A DNA stretch of 64,000 nucleotides from Bryobacterales bacterium (GTDB taxonomy: Bacteria > Acidobacteriota > Terriglobia > Bryobacterales > Bryobacteraceae). The position numbers and the translations under genes were made by a program. Of the stretch, positions 23,744-33,295 are shown piece by piece. The notes beneath the pieces are model-generated. The model was given only the letters and a program-made list of their open reading frames with translations, was not told where the DNA came from and ran no database searches. Where the stretch lies: the NCBI GenBank assembly GCA_020854055.1, contig JADZGD010000143.1, positions 1 through 64,000 on the forward strand, read 5' to 3'. The first letter of the stretch is position 1. The number at the start of each line of letters is the position of its first letter.

Positions 23744-24157
23744 TCACTCGCCCATTACTTTGATAATCAAGCGCTTGGGCCGCTGGCCATCAAATTCGGC
23801 ATAGTAAACCTGCTGCCACGGGCCAAAATCCAGCCGCCCGCCGGTCACCGGAATCATGACCTCATGATGAATCAGCAGACTCTTCAGGTGGGAGTCCCCG
23901 TTCGTCTCACCGGTCCGGTGGTGCCGGTAGTCTTCCCGGAACGGCGCCAGTTTCTCCAGCCACTGGTCGATATCGGAGATCAATCCGTCTTCGGCATCGT
24001 TCACATAAACGCCGGCCGTAATGTGCATGGCTGAAACCAGGATCATGCCTTCCTTGATCCCGCTTCCGGCCAGCGCCTTTTCCACTTGGGGTGTGATGTT
24101 CACGTATTCGCGGTGTTTGCTGGTTTGGAAAGTGAGGTATTCGGTGTGGAACCGCAT
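23744..24157 (-). CDS. yjbQ: YjbQ/UPF0047 family protein
   Basis: A 137-residue member of the YjbQ family, some of which have weak thiamine-phosphate synthase activity. Family marks are [23 protein letters not shown], seen here across residues 38-60, and [43 protein letters not shown] near the end, whose histidines form the proposed active site. I take MRFHTEY as the start; an ATG five codons earlier is possible. It lies 61 bases upstream of the PBP gene on the same strand. Confidence 0.9.
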   Translation of the reverse strand: MRFHTEYLTFQTSKHREYVNITPQVEKALAGSGIKEGMILVSAMHITAGVYVNDAEDGLISDIDQWLEKLAPFREDYRHHRTGETNGDSHLKSLLIHHEVMIPVTGGRLDFGPWQQVYYAEFDGQRPKRLIIKVMGE

Positions 24158-24190
24158 GGCACTTCCCAGCATACGCGAGCCGGAAAGGCT

Positions 24191-24520
24191 CTATCGCGAG
24201 GCATTCGGGTGGAAGTGAAGGTCAACCGTATATAGCGGCAGGTCGATCCGCACAAAGTAAGCGGCCTCCAGCTTCAGCTTTCCTGGCGACTGTGTCACCT
24301 TAACCTGGTCCGGACTGACGGGTAACCCCAGCCTGGCCGCCTCGTTTGACACATCCACCTGCAGCATCGCGGGGGTGCGCGAAAGACTTTGATCGGCCGC
24401 TACCGTATCTTCCAGCGCTCCCTGAAACTGCCAGTTCCGGTAGTAGGAAGGAATCAACAGCACCCCAAACGCCACCAGCGCCACCAGAACCGCAATCCCA
24501 GCCGCCATCCGGATCTTCAA
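24191..24520 (-). CDS. small membrane-anchored protein
   Basis: A 109-residue protein with an N-terminal membrane anchor (AAGIAVLVALVAFGVLLIP) and an exported domain of about 85 residues. The latter has a helix with AADQSLSRTPAML and alternating beta strands ending PLYTVDLHFHPNASR. It overlaps the previous gene by 4 bases (ATGA type), so the two are translated together. Similar short anchored proteins are often listed as hypothetical in Acidobacteria; no function is known. Confidence 0.7.
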   Translation of the reverse strand: MKIRMAAGIAVLVALVAFGVLLIPSYYRNWQFQGALEDTVAADQSLSRTPAMLQVDVSNEAARLGLPVSPDQVKVTQSPGKLKLEAAYFVRIDLPLYTVDLHFHPNASR

Positions 24521-24942
24521 TACCTTGTCAGCTCCTTCCAGATGTCCTCATGGGGTATCCAGTCCGCGCCCTCGTGCCCGGTGATCTGCACTTCGGGTAC
24601 CTTCAGTGTCCCATGTCCGTACGGGCAGATGTATTCGGTTTGTGGTTTGCCGAACTGCAGCATGCTCTCCCACGAGCCGGTCTCCACCGGCATCCGCAGC
24701 CGCCGCAGGCAGATCCGGCAGCGGTAGCGCTGGTCCCAGATCGCCAGGTAAACCACGCCAACGGCGAAAAGTCCGAAGACCAGCACTGTCAACGTGTAGT
24801 CAAGATCGTGCAGGAACGGCGCGGGCTGGTTGTTAATGCGGATATCAGGCGGCGGGAACCACCTAAGAACAAGATTCCACAACGCGGCTAAAGCGACAGC
24901 CGCTACGGCCAGTTTTGCCGTAAGGTATCCCCAATACCTCAT
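24517..24942 (-). CDS. two-helix membrane protein with zinc-ribbon-like loop
   Basis: A 141-residue protein with membrane helices at about 5-27 and 48-68. The cytoplasmic-type tail carries CRICLRRLRMP and later YICPYGHGTL; C76, C79 and C109 together with H113 could form a zinc site (positions approximate). It ends WKELTRY. It is coupled to the anchored protein downstream. I do not recognise the family. Confidence 0.7.
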   Translation of the reverse strand: MRYWGYLTAKLAVAAVALAALWNLVLRWFPPPDIRINNQPAPFLHDLDYTLTVLVFGLFAVGVVYLAIWDQRYRCRICLRRLRMPVETGSWESMLQFGKPQTEYICPYGHGTLKVPEVQITGHEGADWIPHEDIWKELTRY

Positions 24943-24989
24943 ACGCTCTTAGATTCGCGCCGGTGCCCGGGAGTTCCAAAACCGGCATC

Positions 24990-25901
24990 TTATCTGCGAA
25001 ACAGGTTGCGGGCCAGAAATAAGACGTTGGCCGGGCGCTCCGCCAGCCGGCGCATGAAATAGGGATACCAGGCGTCACCGTAGGGAACGTATAACCGCAA
25101 CTGGTAGCCTTCCGCGATCAACTTTCGCTGCAGGTCGCGGCGAATTCCATACAGCATCTGGAACTCGAAGCGATTCTTGCGGATGGCGTACTGTTCGGCG
25201 GCGGCCATCGCCCCGCCCACCATGCGCGGATCGTGGGTGGCGATGCCCGGATTCACTCCGCGCCTCATCAGCAGCCCCGTCAACCGGAGGTAATTGCGAT
25301 CGACCTCCGCTTTGGTGGGAAATGCCACTCCGCCTGCTTCATTGTATGCACCCTTGCACAGCCGTATCGGGATCGCCTTGGCCGAGAGCCGTTCGATGTC
25401 TTTCGCGCTACGCCGCAGGTAAGCCTGAACTACCGCCCGCGCATTGCCGAACAGGGTGTGCACCTCTTCCACCAGCGCCAATGTCCGATCCACGCTGGTG
25501 GACTCTTCCATGTCGATCTCAACCCCGGTCCCGGCCGCCTTCGCATGCTCCGCCACGCGGAAAACGCTCTCCCGCGCTTCCCGCTCGAACCTTTGGATGC
25601 CGAACTGCGACAGCTTGATCGACACCGTTGCCTGCAACCGCCGCTTCGCAACCTGCTCCAGCGCCGCCAGATAGGCATCGCAAGCGGCCGCCGCCTCTTC
25701 GCGCGAACTCACGGCTTCTCCCAGGTGATCGAGCGTCACCAGGTGGCCGGTTTCGTTCAGCCGCCGGCAGACCGCCAATTCTTCCTCCAGCGTCTCCCCG
25801 GCCACGAACCGCCGGGTCAACCTTCGCGCCGGCGGCGAAGTCTCCATCCATCCTCGAAGCGTCTTCTGCCTCGACAGATATATCAACAAGCTTCGAACCA
25901 T
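24990..25901 (-). CDS. proline dehydrogenase (monofunctional PRODH)
   Basis: A 303-residue flavoenzyme that oxidises proline to pyrroline-5-carboxylate. The PRODH TIM barrel is visible in VTLDHLGEAV, ATVSIKLSQFG, GVEIDMEES, AVVQAYLRRS, IPIRLCKGAYNE and the C-terminal QMLYGIRRDLQRKLIAEGYQLRLYVPYG with YPYFMRRLAERP, which carries the substrate-binding arginines. The length is that of monofunctional enzymes such as FadM. No P5C dehydrogenase is in the window. It lies 24 bases after the E1 gene on the same strand. Confidence 0.93.
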   Translation of the reverse strand: MVRSLLIYLSRQKTLRGWMETSPPARRLTRRFVAGETLEEELAVCRRLNETGHLVTLDHLGEAVSSREEAAAACDAYLAALEQVAKRRLQATVSIKLSQFGIQRFEREARESVFRVAEHAKAAGTGVEIDMEESTSVDRTLALVEEVHTLFGNARAVVQAYLRRSAKDIERLSAKAIPIRLCKGAYNEAGGVAFPTKAEVDRNYLRLTGLLMRRGVNPGIATHDPRMVGGAMAAAEQYAIRKNRFEFQMLYGIRRDLQRKLIAEGYQLRLYVPYGDAWYPYFMRRLAERPANVLFLARNLFRR

Positions 25902-25925
25902 CGCCGTTCTACCCGCCCCCCGAGC

Positions 25926-28031
25926 TTAATACTGCAAGGTACGTTCCATACTCCGCAGCAGATCATCGACCTGTGGCAGCACCTCCGCCTCCAGGCCCGG
26001 GTTGTAGCCAATCCAGGTGTCCTTGGCGGCTACCCGCGCAATCGGCGCATCCAGTGAATCGAACAGTTCCTGGGCAATCCGTGCCGCAATCTCCGCTCCA
26101 TATCCGAATGACAGCACGTCTTCGTGCGCTACCACCACCCGGTTCGTCTTCCGTACCGAACGCCGGATCGCCTCCCAGTCATAGGGGGCTAGCGTCCGCA
26201 GATCCAACACCTCCACCCGCAAGCCCGGGCTGCGCTGTTCCAGTTGCGCCGCCGCCTGCAACGACTTTTGCACCAGCGCGCCATAGGTCACCACCGTCAG
26301 GTTGTCGCCCGTCTTGGCTACTCGCGCTTTGCCGAACGGAATCATATATTCCGGGCCCGGGTGCGGAGAGCGGTTGTAAGGCTCCCGGTACAGCTTCTTG
26401 TGCTCCAGAAACAACACCGGATCTTCACAGCGAATCGCGGTGCGTAAAAGCCCGCAGGCGTCCAACGCGGTCGCGGGAAACACCACCCGCAATCCCGGTA
26501 TGTGGGTGAACGACACCTCTCCGCACTGGCTGTGATAGATGGCTCCGCCGGACAGATAGCCTCCAACCGCTACCCGGATCACCGCCGGCGCCGCAAACTT
26601 TCCGTTCGAACGCCAGCGCATGGTCGCCAGCTCGCTTCGCAACTGCATCATCGCCGGCCAGATGTAATCGAAAAACTGCACCTCGGCCACCGGCTTCAAG
26701 CCTCGCGTGGCCAATCCGATGGCACGCCCGACAATGCCCGCCTCAGCCAGCGGCGTGTTGAAACTGCGGCGCGATCCGAAGCGGCTCTGCAAACCCTGTG
26801 TGGCTTTGAACACGCCGCCTTTGCCCTTTACTTCCTTCAGATTCGCTTCCCGGCTGCAATCGGCCACATCTTCACCGAAGACCAGAATGCGGGAATCCCG
26901 CGCCATCTCCTCGCCAAGCGTCAGATTGATCGCGTCCACCATCGTGCGTGGAGCGCCCTGAAAAACCGCCGCCGTCTCAAATGCCGGCGAAGCCGGATCC
27001 ACTTTGTCCGAATACAGGTGCCGGTATATCGAGCCTTTCGCCGGCGCGTCGGCCGCCAGCGCCTGGTCGGCCGCTTGCTGGATCTCCTGATCGACATCGT
27101 AGGTCAGGTTGCGCACACCCTGGGTATCGGTGTGTCCTTCTCGAATCAGCCATTCAGGAAAGCGCGAGATCGGATCTCGAGCCGCTTCGGCCTGCCTCTC
27201 GGCTGCCGTCTTGTACGCCCGTTCGTCATCGGATAGCGAATGGGAATACGGCCGGATGACGTGCGCGTGCAGCATGGCCGGACCTTTGCCGGAGCGAACA
27301 TGTTCGACCACGTCGCGCGCCGCCCGCCAGGAGGCATTGAAGTCCGTGCCGTCCACTTCCCGTCGCAACAGACCGGGAAATCCGCTCGCCAGCCGGCTCA
27401 CGCTCCCCCCCGCCGTCTGGCGCTCGATCGGAACCGAAATCGCGTACCCGTTATCTTCCACCAGGAACAGCACGGGAAGATGGTCCAGGCAGGCCAGGTT
27501 CAGCGCCTCCCAGAACTCACCTTCGCTGGTGGCGCCTTCGCCAGTCGCCACCAGCGTGACCTCATCGCTGGTGGCGTTCAGATACCGGCAGCCATGGGCA
27601 CACCCCACGGCCTGTAGAAACTGCGTCCCGGTGGGGGAAGACGAGGTGACAATGTTCAATTCCTTGTGCCCCCAGTGCGAGGGCATCTGCCTGCCACCCG
27701 AATTAGGGTCCGCCGCCGCGCCCACCGCGCCCAGCAGCATCTCGAGCGGTGTCATCCCTAGCGCCAGGCACAGTGCCCGGTCGCGGTAGTAGGGGTAAAT
27801 CCAATCGTGGCCCGGCCGCAGAGCCATCCCCATCGCCACCCCGATGGCCTCATGGCCAGCGCCGCTGATCTGAAAGAAAATCTTACTCTGCCGCTTCAAT
27901 AGGACTTCGCGGTCGTCTAGCCGCCTGGCGGTATACATCAGACGAAAAGCCCGGAGCAAAGTCTCGCGGTCGGGTACGGCCGCCCGAGTGCTGATCTCGG
28001 TGGTAACCTCGATCGGTCTCTCAGTCCCCAT
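25926..28031 (-). CDS. fused alpha-beta E1 component of a 2-oxo acid dehydrogenase
   Basis: A 701-residue thiamine diphosphate enzyme in which E1-alpha (about 1-330) and E1-beta (about 360-701) are joined. The alpha part has the TPP motif [10 protein letters not shown]...DNGYAIS and [15 protein letters not shown]; the beta part has [54 protein letters not shown] and [15 protein letters not shown]. This resembles branched-chain 2-oxoisovalerate dehydrogenase E1. I use the ATG at 28031, with GGGAG nine bases upstream. No E2 or E3 gene is nearby. It is divergent from citrate synthase. Confidence 0.9.
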   Translation of the reverse strand: MGTERPIEVTTEISTRAAVPDRETLLRAFRLMYTARRLDDREVLLKRQSKIFFQISGAGHEAIGVAMGMALRPGHDWIYPYYRDRALCLALGMTPLEMLLGAVGAAADPNSGGRQMPSHWGHKELNIVTSSSPTGTQFLQAVGCAHGCRYLNATSDEVTLVATGEGATSEGEFWEALNLACLDHLPVLFLVEDNGYAISVPIERQTAGGSVSRLASGFPGLLRREVDGTDFNASWRAARDVVEHVRSGKGPAMLHAHVIRPYSHSLSDDERAYKTAAERQAEAARDPISRFPEWLIREGHTDTQGVRNLTYDVDQEIQQAADQALAADAPAKGSIYRHLYSDKVDPASPAFETAAVFQGAPRTMVDAINLTLGEEMARDSRILVFGEDVADCSREANLKEVKGKGGVFKATQGLQSRFGSRRSFNTPLAEAGIVGRAIGLATRGLKPVAEVQFFDYIWPAMMQLRSELATMRWRSNGKFAAPAVIRVAVGGYLSGGAIYHSQCGEVSFTHIPGLRVVFPATALDACGLLRTAIRCEDPVLFLEHKKLYREPYNRSPHPGPEYMIPFGKARVAKTGDNLTVVTYGALVQKSLQAAAQLEQRSPGLRVEVLDLRTLAPYDWEAIRRSVRKTNRVVVAHEDVLSFGYGAEIAARIAQELFDSLDAPIARVAAKDTWIGYNPGLEAEVLPQVDDLLRSMERTLQY

Positions 28032-28075
28032 TCCTCGTACTCCCACTGCAAGTTTAACTTAAGCGGTTCGTAACC

Positions 28076-28105
28076 TTGCGCCTCGGCGGCGGCGGTTCCT
28101 AAAAT
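28076..28105 (+). promoter_or_regulatory. possible promoter of citrate synthase
   Basis: TTGCGC (28076-28081) and TAAAAT (28100-28105) are 18 bases apart, in the 130-base gap between the divergent E1 and citrate synthase genes. The -35 box is weak. Confidence 0.4.
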
Positions 28106-28161
28106 GAAAGCTAAGTAACCGTCCGCGGCCACGTCCGCCAATTTCGCAAAAGGACCACACC

Positions 28162-29286
28162 ATGGCAATGACAGCAGGAGCGGGACTGGAAGGCGTTGTC
28201 GCCGCCGAGTCGGAGATTTGCTTCATCGATGGCCAGGCCGGCATCCTCGCCTATCAGGGATACGACATTCATACCCTGGCCGGCAACGCTACTTTCGAGG
28301 AGGTGGTTTACCTTCTCTGGACCGGCCGGCTGCCCGCCCGCTCCGAGCTCGACGAGCTCAAGCGCGAACTGGTCCTTCAACGGCCGTTGCCGCCTCCGGT
28401 GATCGAATTCCTTAAAACGGTCCCCGGCGCGCCGCCCATGGACGTGCTTCGCACCGCCGTTTCCCTGCTGGGCTTGTACGATCCGGAAGTCAAAGCCAAC
28501 TCCCCCGAAGCCAATGGCCGCAGGGCGATCTCGCTCCTTGCCAAGACCTCCACCCTGGTCACCACCTTTGATCGTCTGAGAAAGGGCGTTCACCTCGCCG
28601 AAGGCGGACCCAAACTCGGCTTTGCCGCCAATTTCCTCTGTTGCCTCACCGGCAAGCGCCCCGATGATGTGATGGAGCGCGCCCTCGACGTCGCTCTCAT
28701 CCTCCACGCCGATCACGAATTCAACGCCTCCACCTTTGCCGCCCGCGTCACCGCGGCGACCCTCTCCGATATTTATTCGGCGGCAACCTCGGCCATCGGC
28801 GCCCTTAAAGGACCGCTGCACGGCGGCGCCAATGAGGACGTGATTCGAATGCTGCTCGAAGCCGGCAACGCCGAGCGCGCCGTTCGCATGGTGCGCGATC
28901 GCCTGGCGATGAAAAAGAAGATCCCCGGCTTCGGCCACCGGGTCTACCGTACCGAAGACCCCCGCGCTACCCATCTCCGCGTGATGTCGGAAGAGTTGGG
29001 CCGCCGCACCGGCCACCTGGATCTCTATCACAGCTCAAAACAGGTCGAAGAGACGGTGAAGGCCGAGAAGAAACTCAACCCCAACGTCGATTTCTACTCC
29101 GCGTCCACCTACTACTCGCTGGGAATTCCCGTCGATCTGTTCACGCCCGTTTTCGCCATCAGCCGCATGTCCGGCTGGACGGCTCACATCCTCGAACAAT
29201 ATCGCAACAACCGGCTGATCCGGCCCCGCGCCGATTATCGCGGCGCGGCGGTGGGCCGGCCCTGGACCGCCATCGATCAACGCTAA
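28162..29286 (+). CDS. gltA: citrate synthase (type II-like/2-methylcitrate synthase family)
   Basis: A 374-residue enzyme that condenses acetyl-CoA with oxaloacetate. Catalytic motifs are HADHEFNAST (His and nearby residues), GPLHGGANEDVIRML and KIPGFGHRVYRTEDPRA with its oxaloacetate-binding histidine and arginines. The short length and the N-terminal ICFIDGQAGILAYQGYDI match the small archaeal/Gram-positive type, which includes 2-methylcitrate synthases; sequence alone does not separate them. Its stop is followed directly by the serS start, with no spacer. Confidence 0.93.
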   Translation: MAMTAGAGLEGVVAAESEICFIDGQAGILAYQGYDIHTLAGNATFEEVVYLLWTGRLPARSELDELKRELVLQRPLPPPVIEFLKTVPGAPPMDVLRTAVSLLGLYDPEVKANSPEANGRRAISLLAKTSTLVTTFDRLRKGVHLAEGGPKLGFAANFLCCLTGKRPDDVMERALDVALILHADHEFNASTFAARVTAATLSDIYSAATSAIGALKGPLHGGANEDVIRMLLEAGNAERAVRMVRDRLAMKKKIPGFGHRVYRTEDPRATHLRVMSEELGRRTGHLDLYHSSKQVEETVKAEKKLNPNVDFYSASTYYSLGIPVDLFTPVFAISRMSGWTAHILEQYRNNRLIRPRADYRGAAVGRPWTAIDQR

Positions 29287-30567
29287 ATGTACGATCTATC
29301 CTTCTTCCGCTCGAATCTGGACGAAATCGCCGCTGGCCTGGCGCGCCGCGGCTTCCAGCTCGATACCGATGAGTTCCGCCAGCTTGACAACCGCCGCCGG
29401 ACGGCTTTGACGCAAGCCGAATCGCTCAAGGCCAGCCGCAACGCCGCCACCGCCGAGATCGGCAGCCTGCGCAAGCAGGGCATCGACACCGCCGCCCAGC
29501 AGGTCCGCGTGCGCGAGATGGGCGAACAGATCACCGCACTCGACGAGCAGGCCAAGGCTATCGACGAGGAGTTCCGTCAGGCCCTGGCGCGCGTGCCCAA
29601 TACGCCCCACGCCTCGGTTCCCGCCGGCCGCGACGAGCGGGATAACGTTGAAGTGCGCCGCGTTGGCACGTCCCCTTCGTTCGACTTCCAGCCAAAAGCC
29701 CACTGGGACCTCGGCCCCGAACTTGGAATTCTCGATTTTGATCGAGCGGCGAAAATTACCGGCGCACGCTTCGCCGTCTACTGGGGTCTCGGCGCACGCC
29801 TGGAGCGCGCTCTCATCAACTTCATGCTCGATGTTCACACCGGCCAGCATGGATATACCGAGGTGCTGCCGCCGTTCATGGTGAACTCGACCAGCCTTTT
29901 CGGCACCGGCCAGCTACCCAAGTTCGCCGCGGACCTGTTCAAACTGGAATCCAGCGACTACTGGCTCATCCCCACCGCCGAAGTTCCGGTGACCAACCTG
30001 TTTCGCGACGAGACGCTCGACCTCGAACGCCTGCCTTACAGCCTTTGCGCCTTTACGCCCTGTTTCCGCAGCGAGGCAGGCTCCTACGGCCGCGATGTGC
30101 GCGGCATCATCCGCCAGCACCAGTTCCAGAAGGTGGAGCTGGTGAAGTTCGCCCGCCCCGATCAGAGCTACCAGCAGTTGGAGCAGCTCACCGCCGACGC
30201 CGAGGATATCCTCCGGCGGCTCGGGTTGCCCTTCCGCACCGTCGCGCTGTGCGCCGGCGACATGGGCTTTTCCTCGGCCAAAACCTACGACATCGAAGTC
30301 TGGCTGCCCGGCCTGAATGGCTATAAAGAGATCTCCTCGTGCTCCAATTTCGAGGCGTTTCAGGCCCGCCGTGCCGGAATTCGCGCCAAATCCGGTAAGT
30401 CCAAGGCGGAATTTGTTCACACGTTGAATGGAAGCGGCCTCGCCGTGGGGCGTACCTGGGTTGCCATTGTGGAGAACTACCAGCAAAAAGACGGCACGGT
30501 CGTCATACCGGAAGTCCTGCGGCCTTACCTCAATGCGGAACGGCTCACCCGCTTCTCGCTGGCCTGA
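29287..30567 (+). CDS. serS: seryl-tRNA synthetase
   Basis: A 426-residue class II synthetase. Residues 1-105 form the tRNA-binding coiled coil ([20 protein letters not shown]). The catalytic core shows motif 2 ([21 protein letters not shown]) and motif 3 ([19 protein letters not shown]), and TAEVPVTNL is the family signature before motif 2. The ATG begins on the base after the citrate synthase stop, so the genes are surely cotranscribed. Confidence 0.97.
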   Translation: MYDLSFFRSNLDEIAAGLARRGFQLDTDEFRQLDNRRRTALTQAESLKASRNAATAEIGSLRKQGIDTAAQQVRVREMGEQITALDEQAKAIDEEFRQALARVPNTPHASVPAGRDERDNVEVRRVGTSPSFDFQPKAHWDLGPELGILDFDRAAKITGARFAVYWGLGARLERALINFMLDVHTGQHGYTEVLPPFMVNSTSLFGTGQLPKFAADLFKLESSDYWLIPTAEVPVTNLFRDETLDLERLPYSLCAFTPCFRSEAGSYGRDVRGIIRQHQFQKVELVKFARPDQSYQQLEQLTADAEDILRRLGLPFRTVALCAGDMGFSSAKTYDIEVWLPGLNGYKEISSCSNFEAFQARRAGIRAKSGKSKAEFVHTLNGSGLAVGRTWVAIVENYQQKDGTVVIPEVLRPYLNAERLTRFSLA

Positions 30568-30582
30568 ACCGCCGCCGCTGTT

Positions 30583-33042
30583 TCACCGGACTGCCAGCCC
30601 GTCCACGTCGACAAAGCAATCCTCGGCCTGAGCCTGCTTTTGCGCGAGAACCCGGATCACCACCCGGTGCGCGCCCTCCTCCAGGGGAAATACCTTCCTT
30701 TGGCGCCACCGGACGGCCTTGGAATACTGGTCCACCACCTGCTCCCGTCCATCGATCGCGATGGATGCCTGGCCTCGGTTCGGCGCCCCTGTGTAGATCC
30801 AGGTCAACTCCCGGCCGTGGAAACGGAGCTCAACCGTGCAGAGCTTGCTGGCGCAGTAGGTGACGGTCCCCGCCAGTGGCTCGGCAAACTGGTGATCCCG
30901 AATCCAGGGGCCGTCAAAAGCAAGATGTTCGTCCGAATCGTCGTAGGCGCCCTTTTCCACCGCCAGCAGGTGCGCCTGGTAGATCCGGTAGGCTTTGGAA
31001 GATGGCACATCTTGGTATTCGCTGCGCAGCCGCCACAGCCGCATGGCGCCCGAATCGGCCACCTTTTCGGCAAATGCCGCCAGGAACTGGGACGCCGGAA
31101 CAATCATCACCCGTGCCGGATCGGCTGGCGCAATGAACCAGGTGATTTTCCAATGGTTGAACAACCGGAGGGCTTCAAGCGGGCCCGTCAGCCGCCGTAT
31201 CTCCCACACGAACGTGTTGCTGTGCCAGGTATTGGTGTACGGCGTGCCCCGCAGCTCGCCGATTGCGTTGTCCTCAAAGAACGCCACCCGCGGATCGGCC
31301 TCGCCCATCCGGTTGATCCGCGCGACCAGCGCCCGCGTTGGAGCCCCCTCGGTCAGGTACGCCTGCTTCGCTCCGGCATCGAACGGGTTCAACAGGAAGT
31401 CCTTGTGATACCAACTGGACGACGATATGAAGTAGACATTCAGCAGTGTGATCCCTACCACCAATACCCCCATCACCCTTCCCAGCAACCGGTCCGCCCC
31501 ATACAGCCGGCTCCAGCCGATTCCAATCACCAGCGCCAGCAGGGGTAGCGCAGGAAAGACATAGCGCAGGTACGCCTGGCCCAGGAACGTCGCCACCCAG
31601 CCCGTCACCGCGACACCCAGCGCCACCCGCCCCAGTCTCGAGCGGGCGCCGATCAGCCCCAGGACCGCTACCGGCAGCAGCCACAGCCACCCGAATCCAA
31701 GCGCTCCATCCTGCCCCTCCAGGAACCGGTGCGAATGAAAGGTCACATCGTACAACGTTCGCCAGGAAAGCGGCGCCTTGAAGCGAGGGTCCACAAAGTC
31801 TCGCGGTTCGAAATACGGCGAGCGGATCACGCCGTTCAGAAATGGAAAGATCGGGTTCCCGGTCAAGCGCCGCGCATTCACGTACGGCCAACTCCCCACC
31901 AGCAGGAACAGCCCCACCGCCGAGACCATCCACCAGATCCGTTCCGCCAGGCCCGACTTCCAGAGCCGCGCTAGGATTACCGCCAAAATGACCAGGCTGA
32001 ACGAGATGCTGCCGAATTTGATCGAGAGCCCAAAGCCGGCGAGCATCGCCCCCAACAACAACCATCCCGCTTCCCGCCCCCGGTCGAAGAGGTCCAGCGC
32101 CAGCACCGCCGCCAAAATTACCGCCGCCCAAAACGGCTCCGCCATCAGGTTGCCGGTCTCCATCTGAACCAAGGGAGTGGAGACCAGCAGCGCTGCCACC
32201 AGCAACGCCGCGGCGCGTTTCAGGCGTTCTTCAAGCGCGCGCGCCACCATCGCCGCCGTCACCGCCAGGAAGCAAAAATTCAGCAGCCGCGCGGCTGATT
32301 CGCCCCCCGGCAGATAGGCCAGCGTGAAGGCCCAGTCGGCGCCCGCCGGCATCACCGCCCAGACAAACAGCCGGAAGTCGAATGGCCACCAATGCCGGAA
32401 AGCTACCTGCGCCGGTAACACCAGGTGCATCGAGAGCCCGTCTGAGCTGATTTCAGGCTTCAGCGCCATCAGCCAGTGCAGCGCCAGCACATAGAAAAAC
32501 AAGGAGAACGCCGCTGCCTCCCGAACACTCCAACCCTGACCCACGCTCGGAAGACTACGCAACATTTGCATAGTTGCACGGCGATTTAGAATGACTGGCG
32601 CCAGCAGCAACCCCAGGTAGGCCCACACATAATGAACCCGGAACCAGGCCGTGAATAGCAGTACGGAAACGAGCAAAACGAACCCGATCATCAACTCGAT
32701 CAGCGGAGCGCCGGATTTTTTTGCAAAACGAACCCGAGCCAGCCTCCCCGCCGACCACGCCGCCAATAGAATCAGCAACGTGGTGGCGGTTGCCGCGGGC
32801 CCCGCAACCAATGTGGTGTAGAAGACCGCCAGCCCGCCGAGCGCCATAACCAGTCGCGCCCGCCACATAAAGATCAGCGGGAGCGCAAGGGCTGCATAGA
32901 GGATCGTGAAGCCCGCCAACCGGGTAAGCCCCGCCGGACTCCATATCTCCTGGTGGAACAGGTCATCGGCGAAGAGACCGAAAATCGAAAGACACGTGAA
33001 GCCGGCAAGCAGCAACCAGGCGGGAGCGCGAAGAAGTTTCAT
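30583..33042 (-). CDS. polytopic membrane glycosyltransferase-like protein with C-terminal beta domain
   Basis: An 819-residue protein with about 12 to 14 hydrophobic helices in residues 1-530, in the style of GT39/ArnT-type lipid-linked sugar transferases. An early loop has LKPEISSDGLSMHLVLPAQ, whose acidic residue may be catalytic. Residues 540-700 form a soluble domain (AFFEDNAIGELRGTPYTNTW). The last 110 residues look like a beta-sandwich (VTYCASKLCTVELRFHGRELTWIYTGAP, then ASIAIDGREQVVDQYS), resembling carbohydrate-binding modules. The donor and acceptor are unknown. It contains two copies of a 13-base repeat. Confidence 0.7.
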   Translation of the reverse strand: MKLLRAPAWLLLAGFTCLSIFGLFADDLFHQEIWSPAGLTRLAGFTILYAALALPLIFMWRARLVMALGGLAVFYTTLVAGPAATATTLLILLAAWSAGRLARVRFAKKSGAPLIELMIGFVLLVSVLLFTAWFRVHYVWAYLGLLLAPVILNRRATMQMLRSLPSVGQGWSVREAAAFSLFFYVLALHWLMALKPEISSDGLSMHLVLPAQVAFRHWWPFDFRLFVWAVMPAGADWAFTLAYLPGGESAARLLNFCFLAVTAAMVARALEERLKRAAALLVAALLVSTPLVQMETGNLMAEPFWAAVILAAVLALDLFDRGREAGWLLLGAMLAGFGLSIKFGSISFSLVILAVILARLWKSGLAERIWWMVSAVGLFLLVGSWPYVNARRLTGNPIFPFLNGVIRSPYFEPRDFVDPRFKAPLSWRTLYDVTFHSHRFLEGQDGALGFGWLWLLPVAVLGLIGARSRLGRVALGVAVTGWVATFLGQAYLRYVFPALPLLALVIGIGWSRLYGADRLLGRVMGVLVVGITLLNVYFISSSSWYHKDFLLNPFDAGAKQAYLTEGAPTRALVARINRMGEADPRVAFFEDNAIGELRGTPYTNTWHSNTFVWEIRRLTGPLEALRLFNHWKITWFIAPADPARVMIVPASQFLAAFAEKVADSGAMRLWRLRSEYQDVPSSKAYRIYQAHLLAVEKGAYDDSDEHLAFDGPWIRDHQFAEPLAGTVTYCASKLCTVELRFHGRELTWIYTGAPNRGQASIAIDGREQVVDQYSKAVRWRQRKVFPLEEGAHRVVIRVLAQKQAQAEDCFVDVDGLAVR
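32673..32735 (+). repeat. 13-base repeat, copies 1 and 2
   Basis: GCAAAACGAACCC occurs at 32673-32685 and again at 32723-32735, start to start exactly 50 bases, inside the membrane glycosyltransferase gene. The two copies are read in different frames. A third copy lies at 36903-36915. Confidence 0.6.
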
Positions 33043-33212
33043 CCCACAGTCGAACTGCGATTATCGCCTATTCGGCCGCTCGATTGCTGCTTTGCCCGGA
33101 CGTATTCACAGCCGATTCAGGAGTTTGCTGGCGCCAATATCCGCTTTTGTCACAGTGTCTTACACTTACCGTCACACGAAATCTCCCGAAATCTGTTGGA
33201 TGCAGACGCTAA

Positions 33213-33283
33213 GCTGTTGCCAGCAGGGCGCTTTCGCGCCCGCCCGTTTCGCCCCTGGCGAACCGGGCTTTTTCTTTTCTTTT
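33213..33283 (+). promoter_or_regulatory. terminator-like leader (attenuator candidate) before secreted protein gene
   Basis: Three hairpins lie in series: GCTG-TTGC-CAGC (33213-33224), GGGCGC-TTTC-GCGCCC (33226-33241), and an 11-pair stem with one mismatch (33242-33268, loop 33254-33256). The last is followed by TTTTTCTTTTCTTTT (33269-33283), the form of an intrinsic terminator, and the ribosome site GGAGG starts on the next base. Transcription would have to read through it to express the gene at 33296, so conditional antitermination is likely. The upstream GACGCTAAGC slightly resembles a GEMM riboswitch element, but the rest does not fit. Confidence 0.6.
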
Positions 33284-33295
33284 GGAGGACCACCG

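Noticed and set aside
33140-33220. GEMM-type c-di-GMP or cGAMP riboswitch
   Set aside because: Only GACGCTAAGC resembles the conserved GACGCAAAGC. The paired first strand (AGGGCAAACC type) and the second stem are not found, so I call only an unclassified attenuator.
32906-33295. In-frame extension upstream of the secreted protein start
   Set aside because: The signal peptide and GGAGG place the start at 33296, and the extension crosses three hairpins and a terminator.
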